A stretch of DNA of 64,000 nucleotides from WHSV01 sp050693895 (GTDB taxonomy: Bacteria; Actinomycetota; CADDZG01; WHSQ01), in the NCBI GenBank assembly GCA_050693895.1, contig JBOGWS010000104.1:13994-77993 (forward strand), written 5' to 3'. The position numbers were made by a program, and so were the translations under genes. The notes beneath the pieces were generated by a model. It was not told the DNA's origin. It saw only the letters and a program-made list of their open reading frames with translations, and ran no database searches. How positions within the stretch are numbered: position 1 is the stretch's first letter; the number at the start of each line of letters is the position of its first letter. Positions 40,894 through 49,902 of the stretch are shown piece by piece.

Positions 40894-41904
40894 GTGGCGT
40901 CGCTTCGTTTTCCGGCGCTCGGCGATGGGGTCGTGGCCCTAAGGCGCTGGCGCCTCGACGATACCGACGAGCTGGTCGCGGCGCTTGACGACCCCGAGGT
41001 ATCGCTCTGGATCCCGGTAATTCCCTACCCCTACAGGCTCGAGGACGCACTTGCTTTCTTCGACCTCGTCGACCGGGAATCCGATGCGGGCCGGATGGTG
41101 GCCGGGGCGATCGTCGACGCCGGCGACGGGCGTCTGCTCGGTGGCATCGGCCTCTCGAGCGTCAGCCGTCTCAACGCCAGCGCGGAGGTCGGTTACTGGG
41201 TCGCGGCGAGCGAGCGCGGCCGAGGGGTCGCGGCGCGCGCGACGTCGTTGCTAGTCGAGTGGGGTTTCGCCGAGCTCGAGCTGGATCGCATCGGCTTGCT
41301 CGCGGACGTCGACAACGTGGCGTCCCGGCGGGTCGCAAGAAAGCTCGGGTTCATCGAGGAGGGAGTGCTCCGCTCACACCTGATGACGAGACGAGGCAGG
41401 AGGGCCAGCGTTTTGTACGCGCGCCTCTCCGGGGATCCGCCGCACGAAGCAGTCTCGTCCGCTCTTCCTGCGCGCGTCACCCTCATCACTCTCGGAACGC
41501 GCGACCTCGACCGCATGCGCGCCTTCTTCGAACGCCTGCACTGGCCGCTCTGGACCATGGCCGAGGACGGTTTCACCGGCTATCTGACGGCCGGCGCCAT
41601 GCTCGCGCTCTACCCGTTCGAGTCTCTGGCCGACCTCAGCGGCGCCGACAGGGCGGGCGAGGACGACTGGTCTGGAGTGACCCTGGCGATCAACGTCGAG
41701 TCGCGCGAGCTGGTGGACGAGGCTCTCGAGGCCGCCCGCGTAGCGGGGGCCGAGATCGTGGTGAAGGCGGTTGACGCAGAGTGGGGTGGTCGCAGCGGTT
41801 GCTTCGCCGATCCGGAGGGCAACCGCTTCGAGGTTGCGTGGATGCCGGGCTCGTCGTTCGACGCGCGCGGAGCGCTCATCGTCCCGAGCCCGGACGAGGA
41901 CTGA
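40894..41904 (+). CDS. GNAT acetyltransferase fused to a VOC/glyoxalase-like domain
   Basis: 336 residues. The first 185 match RimJ/RimL-type N-acetyltransferases: LRRWRLDDTDELVAAL, EVGYWVAASERGRGVAARA (acetyl-CoA loop) and NVASRRVARKLGF. The last 140 form a VOC fold: VTLITLGTRDLDRMRAFFERL at the start and GRSGCFADPEGNRFEVAW at the end, with a probable metal Glu but no full set of metal ligands that I can assign. The substrate is unknown. GTG start two bases after dnaE1. Confidence 0.82.
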   Translation: MASLRFPALGDGVVALRRWRLDDTDELVAALDDPEVSLWIPVIPYPYRLEDALAFFDLVDRESDAGRMVAGAIVDAGDGRLLGGIGLSSVSRLNASAEVGYWVAASERGRGVAARATSLLVEWGFAELELDRIGLLADVDNVASRRVARKLGFIEEGVLRSHLMTRRGRRASVLYARLSGDPPHEAVSSALPARVTLITLGTRDLDRMRAFFERLHWPLWTMAEDGFTGYLTAGAMLALYPFESLADLSGADRAGEDDWSGVTLAINVESRELVDEALEAARVAGAEIVVKAVDAEWGGRSGCFADPEGNRFEVAWMPGSSFDARGALIVPSPDED

Positions 41905-41914
41905 CGAGAGCCTG

Positions 41915-43282
41915 CTACGACGCCGGCTTGATGTTCTGATTTAGCCGGAACAGGTTTCCCGGGTCGTAGCTCTTCTTGATGTCGGTCAGGCGGTTGAGGT
42001 TCTGGCGGTAGTTCGCCGCGACCCGGCCCCCGTCGTCCTCGGACATGAAGTTCACGTAGCCGCCGCCCATTCCAAACGGGCGCAGCGGCTCGTAGTAGTC
42101 ACGCCCCCACCGGATGTTGGCCTCGTCGTCGCCTGCATCGGGCCAGCTCGGGCCGAGCGCGACCGAGTAGTTCGCGTCGCGGTACGCGAACGCGGTCTCG
42201 TCGGGATCGATCCGCTGAGTCGCACCGTCGAGCGGGAAGAAGATGGTTGCGGTTTCGGGGCAAGGAATCCGCGCGCCGAATTCGAGATGCGCGTCGATGG
42301 CTTCGTCGGAGAGGTCCCGTGAGAAGAGCCCCTTCCAGTAGTGCCGGAGTCCGGGCGGCAACGTCTCGTCGAAGATGGTGTTGATCGCCGGATAGGGCAT
42401 TCGTTCGATGTGCCGGCCGACCATGGGGGCCCACTCCCGAATCGGAGCAAGGACCTCTTCGCCCTCTTTCGACAATCCGTTCCAACAGACGATCACGGCC
42501 GCGACTGGCCTGCCGTGCCACTCCTCGTCGACGAAGGGAAGCGGCGGAGCCAGAATCAGTCCCAGGAGGAGGCCCAGTTCCTCCGGAGCGCCGCCGACGA
42601 AATCCCCATAGCGTCGGAGCACGTCTCCCTCCAGGGGGAAGACGATGAGTCCGGCCAGCACATCTGTGACCGGGTGCATCCGGAACTCGAACGAGGTGAC
42701 GACGCCGAAGTTGCCGCCCCCGCCGCGAAGAGCCCAGAACAGGTCCGCGTTCTGCTCCTCGCTGCACGTCAGTCTCTCGCCGGTTGCGGTGACCAGCTCG
42801 GCCGAGAGCAGGTTGTCGCAGGAGAGTCCGAAACTGCGCGCGAGATAGCCCATGCCGCCCCCCAGCGTGAGGCCGCCCACGCCGGTCGTCGATACGACCC
42901 CGCCCGTGGTGGCGAGACCGAAGGAGTGGGCCGCCTCGTTGAACTCACCCCAGGTGCAACCACCCTGGACGCGGGCGACCCGCCGGCCGGGGTCCACCTC
43001 GACGGCCCTCATCGCCGAGAGATCGATAACCAGGCCGTCGTCGACCGTGCCGAACCCGGCAACGCTGTGAGAACCGCCACGAACCGCGAGAGGGAGGCGA
43101 TGCTCGCGCGCGAGGTTCACCGTGGCGATGACGTCGTCCACACCGTCGACCCTGGCTATGAGTGCCGGTCTGCGCTCGATCAGGGCGTTGTAAACGGCTC
43201 GGGCCCCGTCGTAGTCGGCGTCGCCCGGCGAATTCACGTGACCCCGAAGGGTTCCCGGCGCGAGAGTCACCTGCTGTTCCAT
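41915..43282 (-). CDS. FAD-linked oxidase of the berberine-bridge (BBE-like) family
   Basis: 455 residues. PCMH-type FAD domain with RGGSHSVAGF, whose His72 is the expected covalent FAD site, then TTGVGGLTLGGGMGYL, and a C-terminal BBE segment with YDPGNLFRLNQNI. The Cys that makes the second FAD bond in bicovalent members is not seen at the usual place in the GVGGLTLGGG block, so single attachment is more likely. Start ATG 43282 has AAGGAG upstream. Substrate unknown; sugars or alcohols are common. A LuxR-type regulator lies upstream on the same strand and may control it. Confidence 0.88.
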   Translation of the reverse strand: MEQQVTLAPGTLRGHVNSPGDADYDGARAVYNALIERRPALIARVDGVDDVIATVNLAREHRLPLAVRGGSHSVAGFGTVDDGLVIDLSAMRAVEVDPGRRVARVQGGCTWGEFNEAAHSFGLATTGGVVSTTGVGGLTLGGGMGYLARSFGLSCDNLLSAELVTATGERLTCSEEQNADLFWALRGGGGNFGVVTSFEFRMHPVTDVLAGLIVFPLEGDVLRRYGDFVGGAPEELGLLLGLILAPPLPFVDEEWHGRPVAAVIVCWNGLSKEGEEVLAPIREWAPMVGRHIERMPYPAINTIFDETLPPGLRHYWKGLFSRDLSDEAIDAHLEFGARIPCPETATIFFPLDGATQRIDPDETAFAYRDANYSVALGPSWPDAGDDEANIRWGRDYYEPLRPFGMGGGYVNFMSEDDGGRVAANYRQNLNRLTDIKKSYDPGNLFRLNQNIKPAS

Positions 43283-43418
43283 CGTCGCTCCTTGCATCTG
43301 CGGGCGTCAGCAACCACAGGCCACGATATGTAGCCATAGGCGCGAAAACATCGCGAGAAACAACCAATTCACTGCGGCGGCAGGTGGGCGAAACTACCCA
43401 CGGCTGGCGGAGGACGGT

Positions 43419-45053
43419 TTAGGCCAGGTCGTGCTCGAACGCGAACGCGGTTGCCGCGGCCCGCGATGAAACGCCGACTTTGTTGAAGATGTTGTTCAGG
43501 TGTCTCGCCACCGTGTTCTCGCTCACGACGAGCTCTTCGGCGATGGCGCGGTTGGACCTTCCGGTTGCCACGAGCTTCAGGACCTCGGCCTCGCGCGGGG
43601 TGAGGCCGGAGGGGCGGGTGACCTTACCCGATAGCAGCTCCGCGGTTCTTCGGAGGTCCGCGCGGGCGCCCAAACGCTCGAAGGTCCTGAGAGCCACCTG
43701 GAACTCGAGCCGCGCTCCCTCCTCGTCCTTTTCTCTGCGACACGCCGTACCGAGAAGCAGTCGTGAGCGCGCGACCTCGTAGGGCGCATCGACCTCTTGC
43801 CACAGCGCGATCGAGGTGCGGAGGTGTGTGAACGCCGCGCCGAGCTCGTCGGTCGCAAGCGACAGAGTCCCGCGCGCTCCCGCGGCCGCGGCGAGGAGAG
43901 CCGGAGATGCGAACCGCTCGGCGATTGCCTCGAGCTCATCGCAGGCCGAGCAAGCGATGTCGACATCGTTCTCGGCGAGAGCGACGTCGACCTGCGCGAC
44001 GAGAAGCCGTACCCGCGCAAGATCGTTGGCCGGCCGGCCCTCGAGAGCGGATCGAAGTTCGCCTGCCGCCGCCGCGACCCTCCCGCGCGCGAGATGAACC
44101 AGAGCGAGGCCCGGTTGAGGTGTGGCACCGAGTTCGTGGCACCGCTCGAACAACTTCGTTGCGGTCTCGAGGTCTCCCATGCGTCGCCGGATCTCGCCCG
44201 CGGTGTAGAAGGCCTCGGCGGCTGCGTGTGGCTGGTAGGACAGCAGCTCATCGCAGGTTCTCATCGCCTCGGCCTCGGCCTCGGACCAGCGGCCGCGCAA
44301 CGCCGCGATCTCGACTCGGTGGATGCGGCACAGACCCCAGTAGGGCGCCGAGGAGGTAGATAGGCTGTTGCACCAGCGCATCGCAGCATCGGTCCACTCG
44401 CTCGCCCGCCGGAGATCGGCGAGTTCCCAGCACGCGCCGATCACGTTGCAGTAGATCCAGCCCGTGATCATGGGGCTTAGCTCACCTGCCACGACCGAGC
44501 ACATGGCCTCGTCCAGGAGTCCGACACCCTCGCCGGCCAGCCCGGCCGAGATCAGGCAGCGTCCCTGTAGCTCGATACCCATGCTCAGCAGATCTGGGCT
44601 CGAGAAACGCCGGCCGAAGGAGGTCGCTCGTTCGGCCAGCTCGCGAGCCTCGACGAACCGACCACTCCACCTGGCGATCTCGGCCTCCGCGAACTTCAGC
44701 CAACCGCGTTCGATACAATCGGGCTCGCCCTCGAGGTGACGGTGAGCCCGCCTCAACCAACCCGCGGCAACGGCTTCGTCGCCGCCGATTACATACTCGT
44801 AGAACAGCGCCCAGGCCCCCATCGCCGCCCTGCGATCGTCCCCCGCGTCGGCGTGCGCGGTGTACGCGCGCCGTCGCGCCGCAATCGAGTCCTCGACGCG
44901 GCACATCCACCATGCGGCGTCGGCGAGGGCATCGAGATCGTCGGGACCGAGCGCTGCGGGGTCGATGGCAGTCAGGGCCGCGAAGGCCTCGGGCCACGAC
45001 GCACGACGAACCGCGTCGCGCGCCCGATCGATGTCCACCATCTCCTGGGCCAC
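43419..45053 (-). CDS. LuxR-type regulator with TPR-like helical repeats
   Basis: 544 residues. Most of it is helical repeat (TPR-like, for example MGDLETATKLFERCHELGA), without the ATPase domain of MalT/LAL proteins. The last 65 residues are a LuxR helix-turn-helix: LTPREAEVLKLVATGRSNRAIA and SENTVARHLNNIFNKVGV. GTG 45053 has AGAGGAG upstream. The gap to the oxidase gene is 136 bases; possible local control is inferred from position only. Confidence 0.85.
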   Translation of the reverse strand: MAQEMVDIDRARDAVRRASWPEAFAALTAIDPAALGPDDLDALADAAWWMCRVEDSIAARRRAYTAHADAGDDRRAAMGAWALFYEYVIGGDEAVAAGWLRRAHRHLEGEPDCIERGWLKFAEAEIARWSGRFVEARELAERATSFGRRFSSPDLLSMGIELQGRCLISAGLAGEGVGLLDEAMCSVVAGELSPMITGWIYCNVIGACWELADLRRASEWTDAAMRWCNSLSTSSAPYWGLCRIHRVEIAALRGRWSEAEAEAMRTCDELLSYQPHAAAEAFYTAGEIRRRMGDLETATKLFERCHELGATPQPGLALVHLARGRVAAAAGELRSALEGRPANDLARVRLLVAQVDVALAENDVDIACSACDELEAIAERFASPALLAAAAGARGTLSLATDELGAAFTHLRTSIALWQEVDAPYEVARSRLLLGTACRREKDEEGARLEFQVALRTFERLGARADLRRTAELLSGKVTRPSGLTPREAEVLKLVATGRSNRAIAEELVVSENTVARHLNNIFNKVGVSSRAAATAFAFEHDLA

Positions 45054-45166
45054 GCAGCGCTCCTCTGGGGGTCTCCGGGGTCGCTTTGCTTATCAGCGTA
45101 ATACCGGCCGGCTTCGGTGACCATGCGGCCGCTGCGCTCTCGCGCCCTGTACGCGATGCTTGGGCG

Positions 45167-45400
45167 ATGCCGTGCTACCGCTGCGGTCGGATTCAAACCG
45201 ATCCGGTCAAGGGCGCGTCACCGTGGGGGCGAGGGGTGGTCGAGGGTTCGCAGATCCTGATCTGCCCCGAGTGTCAGACGAGTGACCCGGAGTGGCCGAG
45301 ATCTCTCGACGCATGCCCGCGCTGCGGCGGAACCCGGCTGTCCATCGTGATGGGCTCCATCGTGTGCCGATCGTGTAATGCCGACTGGACCGGAGGGTAG
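45167..45400 (+). CDS. Small zinc-ribbon protein
   Basis: 77 residues with four CxxC pairs: CYRC, CPEC, CPRC and CRSC, giving two zinc ribbons. The N-terminal half (RCGRIQTDPVKGASPWGRGV) is basic. Family not recognised. It is divergent from the LuxR-type gene (113-base gap) and 82 bases before hisD, with two antisense GC elements between. Confidence 0.7.
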   Translation: MPCYRCGRIQTDPVKGASPWGRGVVEGSQILICPECQTSDPEWPRSLDACPRCGGTRLSIVMGSIVCRSCNADWTGG

Positions 45401-45414
45401 GCAGGAAGGGCAAC

Positions 45415-45468
45415 CGGTCTCGCCGAGCCGACCCCTTCGTTCTGCGGTCTCGCCGAGCCGACCCCGCC
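45415..45468 (-). repeat. GC hairpin element, two antisense copies upstream of hisD
   Basis: Subfamily D (arms TCG/CGA), period 30 bases. The upstream minus-strand flank reads AGACTAAT, the same spacer as in dnaE2 and the M24 gene, so it may once have had another unit. This is the only intergenic occurrence in the window, 15 bases before hisD. Confidence 0.9.
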
Positions 45469-45482
45469 ATTAGTCTCACTGG

Positions 45483-46784
45483 ATGCTCGAGCTAATCGAC
45501 GGCCGGCAACAGGCCACACCGGTCCACATCCGGCGACCGAGCGCAGTCGGCTCGACCGCGCAGGCGGAGCGCGTCGCCCGCGAGGTCGTTGCGGACGTCA
45601 GGCTACGCGGCGACGCGGCGCTGGTCGAGTACACCGAGCGGTGGGACCAAGCGACCCTCACACCCGACCGCATCAGGGTGGATCCAAACGAAATCCTGAA
45701 GGCCCGCAATCTCGTGCCACCGGAACTGCTCGAGGCGTTGCAGGTGATGGCCGACCGCCTGCGCTCCACGTGCGAGAGGCAGAGGCCCGAGGAGTGGACC
45801 GATCAACGCGACGACGAGTTCACAGGGGAGTTGATCCGCCCACTTCGGCGCGCCGGCATCTACGCGCCCGGAGGGCGTGCCACCTATCCGTCGAGCGTCA
45901 TCATGGCCGCGGTGCCGGCTCAGGTCGCCGGAGTGGAGGGCATCGCCGTCTGTTCGCCGCCGAGAAACGACAACGAGATCGCCGAAACCGTTCTCGCGGC
46001 GTGTGCCGTCGCAGGAATTGACGAGGTCTACCGGGTCGGAGGGGCTCAGGCGATCGGAGCGCTCGCCTACGGGACCGAGTCGGTGCGACCGGTCGAGAAG
46101 GTTGTCGGTCCCGGCAACCTGTACGTCACCTACGCGAAGCGCGCGGTCCACGGGTGGGTCGGGATAGACGCCGAGGCGGGCCCGACCGAGATCGCGATCG
46201 TGGCCGACATCTCGATGGACGCGGCCGTGCTCGCGACCGACCTGATCGCGCAGGCGGAGCACGGCCCCCATGGAACTCACGTCCTCATCACATGGGTCCC
46301 CGAGCTGCTGGAGGCCGTAACCGAGCACCTCGATCGGGTCGTTCTCATGCACGAGCGATCCGACGAAGTCGAGAACGCGCTGATCGAAGGTGGTCGCGGA
46401 GTGCTGGTGCGCGACCCTCGCCAGGCGCTCGAGACCGTCAACGCGTTCGCCCCGGAACACCTCGAGTTGTGCTTCTCGGGCGCGCTCGATTGGCTCGAGG
46501 GGATTCGCAACGCCGGTTCGGTGTTCGTCGGCAACTATTCGCCGGTTCCAGTGGGGGACTACGTCGGCGGAACCAACCACATCCTTCCGAGCGGCGGCAC
46601 CGCTCGGTGGGCCTCCGGGCTCGGGGTTAACGACTTCGTGAAGCGGATCTACGTTTCCGGGTACGAGCCGAGCGCGCTCCGGCGAATGCTCCCCTACATA
46701 GGGGCACTGAGCGAAGCCGAAGGCCTTCCCGCCCACAAGCGCGCCGTGGCCCTCCGGTTGGAGGGCGGTGGGAGCCTTCGATGA
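45483..46784 (+). CDS. hisD: Histidinol dehydrogenase
   Basis: 433 residues. Catalyses the last two steps of histidine synthesis (histidinol to histidine, NAD-dependent, zinc enzyme). YAPGGRATYPSSV, VGGAQAIGALAYGTES, GPGNLYVTYAKR, IDAEAGPTEIAIVAD and the C-terminal HILPSGGTARWASGL region are all present. First gene of a nine-gene his run; ATGA overlap with hisC. Confidence 0.97.
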   Translation: MLELIDGRQQATPVHIRRPSAVGSTAQAERVAREVVADVRLRGDAALVEYTERWDQATLTPDRIRVDPNEILKARNLVPPELLEALQVMADRLRSTCERQRPEEWTDQRDDEFTGELIRPLRRAGIYAPGGRATYPSSVIMAAVPAQVAGVEGIAVCSPPRNDNEIAETVLAACAVAGIDEVYRVGGAQAIGALAYGTESVRPVEKVVGPGNLYVTYAKRAVHGWVGIDAEAGPTEIAIVADISMDAAVLATDLIAQAEHGPHGTHVLITWVPELLEAVTEHLDRVVLMHERSDEVENALIEGGRGVLVRDPRQALETVNAFAPEHLELCFSGALDWLEGIRNAGSVFVGNYSPVPVGDYVGGTNHILPSGGTARWASGLGVNDFVKRIYVSGYEPSALRRMLPYIGALSEAEGLPAHKRAVALRLEGGGSLR

Positions 46785-47854
46785 CGCGGCCCCCACTAAG
46801 CCCGCGCCCCGACCTCGCCGACCTCGAACCCTACGTCTCTCCTCAACGGCCGGCGCGCTGGCGAATGAACACGAACGAGTCGCCCTACCCGCCGCCCCCC
46901 GGTCTCATTGACGAGCTGTCCGAGCGAATGGTCGCGCTGGCGCTGAATCGCTATCCCGACAAGGACGCTCATGGGCTCTTTCAGGCACTCGCCGATTACG
47001 CGGGTTGGTCGGTCGACGGGCTGTGGGCGGCGAATGGGTCGAACGAGGTCTTAATGCACCTGTTCCTCGCGTACGGGGGGCCCGCGCGTACGGTGCTGAC
47101 GTTCGAGCCCACCTACTCTCTCCACTCGCTGATACCGCGCATCGCCGGCACGCGCATTCGCAACCTGTGGCGTGATGAGGACTATGGCATCGACCTCGAG
47201 GCCGCCCTCGATGAGATCGAACGCAACGCCCCCGACATCGTCGTCGTATGCTCACCGAACAACCCCACGGGGAATTGCGAACCACTGACCACGGTGAGGG
47301 CCCTGCTTGAGGCCGCTCCGGGACTCGTCGTGGTCGACGAGGCCTACGGTGAGTTTGCCGATCCCGACGAGTCTGTGCGCCCGTTGCTCGACGAGCACCG
47401 CAACCTGGTGCTCGTGAAGACGTTCAGCAAGGCTTGGAGACTCGCCGGGGCTCGGCTTGGCTTCATGGTCGCCGATCCCGCGCTGCTGGATGGAATAGGG
47501 CGCGTCCGGCTCCCCTATCATCTGTCGACGCTGACGCAGGCGGTGGGAGAGCTGGCACTCCGTTACTCGGACGAGACCCTGGGGTTGGTGGAATCGATCA
47601 CCGAGCAGCGAGATCTCCTGTCGGTCGAGCTCCAGGCAATGGGAATCAAGACCTTCCCCTCGCGCGCCAACTTCGTGTTGTTTCAAACCGATGATGCAGA
47701 CGCGGTTTTCAACCGGTTGCTCGAACGCGATGTGCTGGTCCGCAACTACTCGTCGAACCCCGCCCTCAGGGGCTGCCTGCGAGTGACCGCGGGCCTTAGC
47801 GAGGAGACGGATGCTTTTCTCGAGGCGATGGGGGCGATCCTTGACGAGTCCTAG
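46781..47854 (+). CDS. hisC: Histidinol-phosphate aminotransferase
   Basis: 357 residues, PLP fold type I. MNTNESPYPPP at the start, NGSNEVLMHLFLAYGG, CSPNNPTGN, VVDEAYGEF, TFSKAWRLAGARLGF (PLP lysine) and the C-terminal Arg region NPALRGCLRVT. Fits its place between hisD and hisB. Confidence 0.95.
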   Translation: MTRPPLSPRPDLADLEPYVSPQRPARWRMNTNESPYPPPPGLIDELSERMVALALNRYPDKDAHGLFQALADYAGWSVDGLWAANGSNEVLMHLFLAYGGPARTVLTFEPTYSLHSLIPRIAGTRIRNLWRDEDYGIDLEAALDEIERNAPDIVVVCSPNNPTGNCEPLTTVRALLEAAPGLVVVDEAYGEFADPDESVRPLLDEHRNLVLVKTFSKAWRLAGARLGFMVADPALLDGIGRVRLPYHLSTLTQAVGELALRYSDETLGLVESITEQRDLLSVELQAMGIKTFPSRANFVLFQTDDADAVFNRLLERDVLVRNYSSNPALRGCLRVTAGLSEETDAFLEAMGAILDES

Positions 47855-48440
47855 TCCGCGGCGGTCGAGCCTCTCGCGTTCGACGAACGAGACCCAGATC
47901 TCCATCGAGCTCTCGCTCGACGGCGGCGAAGTAAGCGCGGCTACGGGCGTGCCGTTCTTCGATCACATGCTGGATCAGTTGGGCCGTCACGCGAACCTTG
48001 GTCTCCGCGTCAAGGCCACGGGTGATCTCGATATAGATGCGCACCACACCGTCGAGGACACGGGGGTCGTACTGGGGGAAGCGCTGACCGAAGCGCTCGG
48101 GGAAAAGCGCGGCATCCGTCGCTACGGCGACGCGCTCGTGCCGATGGAGGAGGCGCTCGCGCAAGTTGCGCTCGACATCTCCGGTCGCCCGCTGCTCGTC
48201 TACGACGCGGCGATACCCTTCGAGGCCGTTGGCCAGTACGACACTGCGTTGACCGAGGAGTTCCTTCAGGCCCTCGTACGTTCCGCCGGCTTGACCCTGC
48301 ACGTCAGGTTGCTCGCGGGACGTAACGCCCACCATATGGTCGAAGCCACATACAAGGCCCTGGCGCGGGCGCTCGGGGATGCTGTGAGACTCGACGAGCG
48401 GTCCGGGGACTCGGTGCCGTCCACAAAAGGAGTTCTGTGA
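47841..48440 (+). CDS. hisB: Imidazoleglycerol-phosphate dehydratase
   Basis: 199 residues, monofunctional HisB. FFDHMLDQLGRHANL and DIDAHHTVEDTGV give the two metal-binding His sets, and ITLHVR-like SAGLTLHVRLLAGRNAHHMVEATYK in part follows. The TTG 47841 overlaps the hisC stop by 14 bases; an earlier start lies inside hisC. GTGA overlap with hisH. Confidence 0.94.
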   Translation: MTSPSPRRSSLSRSTNETQISIELSLDGGEVSAATGVPFFDHMLDQLGRHANLGLRVKATGDLDIDAHHTVEDTGVVLGEALTEALGEKRGIRRYGDALVPMEEALAQVALDISGRPLLVYDAAIPFEAVGQYDTALTEEFLQALVRSAGLTLHVRLLAGRNAHHMVEATYKALARALGDAVRLDERSGDSVPSTKGVL

Positions 48441-49129
48441 AACCATCGGTCGCCGTCCTCGATTACGGCATGGGCAACCTTCGCAGCGTCGCCAAGGCCC
48501 TCGAGGCCGCGGGGGCGAACGCCCTGGTTACGTCGGACACGTCGGAGGTTCTCAAGAGCGAGGCCCTGTGCGTTCCTGGACAAGGCATCTTCGGCCGCTG
48601 CATGGCCAACCTCACGTCGGCCGGGCAGGACGACCTCGTTAGGGGATGGATCGAAGACGGGCGGCCCTACCTGGGCATCTGCCTCGGCATGCAGATTCTG
48701 TTCGAATCGAGCGAGGAACGCGGGGCCGGCTCGGCGGGACCGCAGGAACAACGCGGGGCCGGCTCGGCGGGACCGCAGGAACAACGCGGGGCCGGCTCGG
48801 CGGGACCGCAGGAACAACGCGGCCCCATTACGGGGTTGTCGGTTCTCCCGGGTGAGGTGAAACGACTGCGCGGCGACGTGAGGGTGCCCCACATGGGGTG
48901 GAGCGAGGTGAACGGGGAGCACTTCTACTTCGATCACTCCTACGCGGTCTTCCCCGCGGACGACTCGTTCGTCACCGGGTGGTGCACCCACGGCCGGAGG
49001 TTCGCCGCGATGGTCATGCGCGGCTCCATGACGGCGGTTCAGTTCCATCCCGAGAAGAGCGGCGCTGCGGGGATCGCGCTGCTGGGAGGGTGGCTCGCCA
49101 CCGCAGCCATAGGGGCCGGCACCGCATGA
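48437..49129 (+). CDS. hisH: Imidazole glycerol phosphate synthase glutaminase subunit HisH, with 33-residue insertion
   Basis: 230 residues. Class I amidotransferase: Cys82 in GICLGMQ, and the His/Glu pair in AVQFHPEKS. It feeds ammonia to HisF. Directly after the active-site block (FESSEE) there is a 33-residue insertion (95-127) made of three perfect tandem GC elements, before GPITGLSVLPGEVKRL, where normal HisH has a short loop. Without it the length is 197, normal for the family. GTG start overlapping hisB; ATGA overlap with hisA. Confidence 0.95.
   Translation: MKPSVAVLDYGMGNLRSVAKALEAAGANALVTSDTSEVLKSEALCVPGQGIFGRCMANLTSAGQDDLVRGWIEDGRPYLGICLGMQILFESSEERGAGSAGPQEQRGAGSAGPQEQRGAGSAGPQEQRGPITGLSVLPGEVKRLRGDVRVPHMGWSEVNGEHFYFDHSYAVFPADDSFVTGWCTHGRRFAAMVMRGSMTAVQFHPEKSGAAGIALLGGWLATAAIGAGTA
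48719..48817 (+). repeat. GC hairpin element, three perfect 33-base tandem copies in hisH
   Basis: Units 48719-48751, 48752-48784 and 48785-48817 are identical. Arms CCG/CGG (subfamily B), GGAACAA spacer. Encodes RGAGSAGPQEQ three times, in frame. Confidence 0.97.
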
Positions 49130-49902
49130 ACTTCACCGTGTATCCGGCGGTGGACATCTCCGAGGGCAAGTGCATTCGCCTCCTGCAGGGGCGCTTCGGC
49201 ACGGAGACCGTCTATAGCGACGATCCGGCCGAGGTCGCGCTCGGTCTCGCCAAGGCGGGGGCCCGGTGGCTCCACATCGTCGACCTCGACGGCGCCAGAA
49301 CCGGTGTGGGCGCGAACCGCGACCTCGTGCTCGAGGTCGTCCGAAATGCCGCGTGTCCTGTGCAGGCGGGCGGCGGGCTCCGGGGCATGGACGACGTCGT
49401 CGAGGTGCTGGCCGCGGGTGCCAGCCGGGCCGTGCTCGGGACCGTCGCCCTCGAGGACCCGGCCGAGCTAAGACGAGTGTGCAAACGCTTCGGAGAGCGC
49501 GTCGCGGTCTCCCTGGACGCGCGCGGGGACGAGCTCACCAGCCATGGCTGGACGGTGGGATCCGGAATGCCTTTGCTCGACGCGGTGCGAGTCTTCTCCG
49601 AGGCGGGTGTGTCGATGTTCATCTACACGGACGTGTCGCGCGACGGGACGATGTCCGGTCCCAATCTCGCCGGGGTGTCGCGCCTCGCACAAGAGACGTC
49701 CCTGCCCGTGGTTGCCTCGGGTGGCGTCGGAACGCTCGACGAGTTGCGCAAGGTCGCCCAGCTCCACGACATCGGGGTGCGCGGGGCGATCGTGGGCCGC
49801 GCTCTCTACGAGGGAAAGTTCAGCGTCATCGAGGCGGTGCGTGCTGCGGACGAGGTCGCGTCGGGGAAATACGAGCCGCGGATCGTCCCCGATGGTTGCT
49901 AA
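49126..49902 (+). CDS. hisA: HisA/PriA phosphoribosyl isomerase
   Basis: 258 residues, TIM barrel. YPAVDISEGKCIRLLQG holds the first catalytic Asp, and SLDARGD plus YTDVSRDGTMSGPN the second and the phosphate site; HGWTVGSG keeps the Trp seen in PriA. In many Actinomycetota this enzyme (PriA) does both HisA and TrpF reactions. No trpF appears next to trpC-B-A here, which would fit that, but the dual role is inference. ATG 49126 overlaps hisH. Confidence 0.93.
   Translation: MNFTVYPAVDISEGKCIRLLQGRFGTETVYSDDPAEVALGLAKAGARWLHIVDLDGARTGVGANRDLVLEVVRNAACPVQAGGGLRGMDDVVEVLAAGASRAVLGTVALEDPAELRRVCKRFGERVAVSLDARGDELTSHGWTVGSGMPLLDAVRVFSEAGVSMFIYTDVSRDGTMSGPNLAGVSRLAQETSLPVVASGGVGTLDELRKVAQLHDIGVRGAIVGRALYEGKFSVIEAVRAADEVASGKYEPRIVPDGC

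Noticed and set aside
48719..48817. CRISPR-like array
   Set aside because: Units are direct tandem copies with no variable spacers, lie in frame in a gene, and no cas genes are in view.
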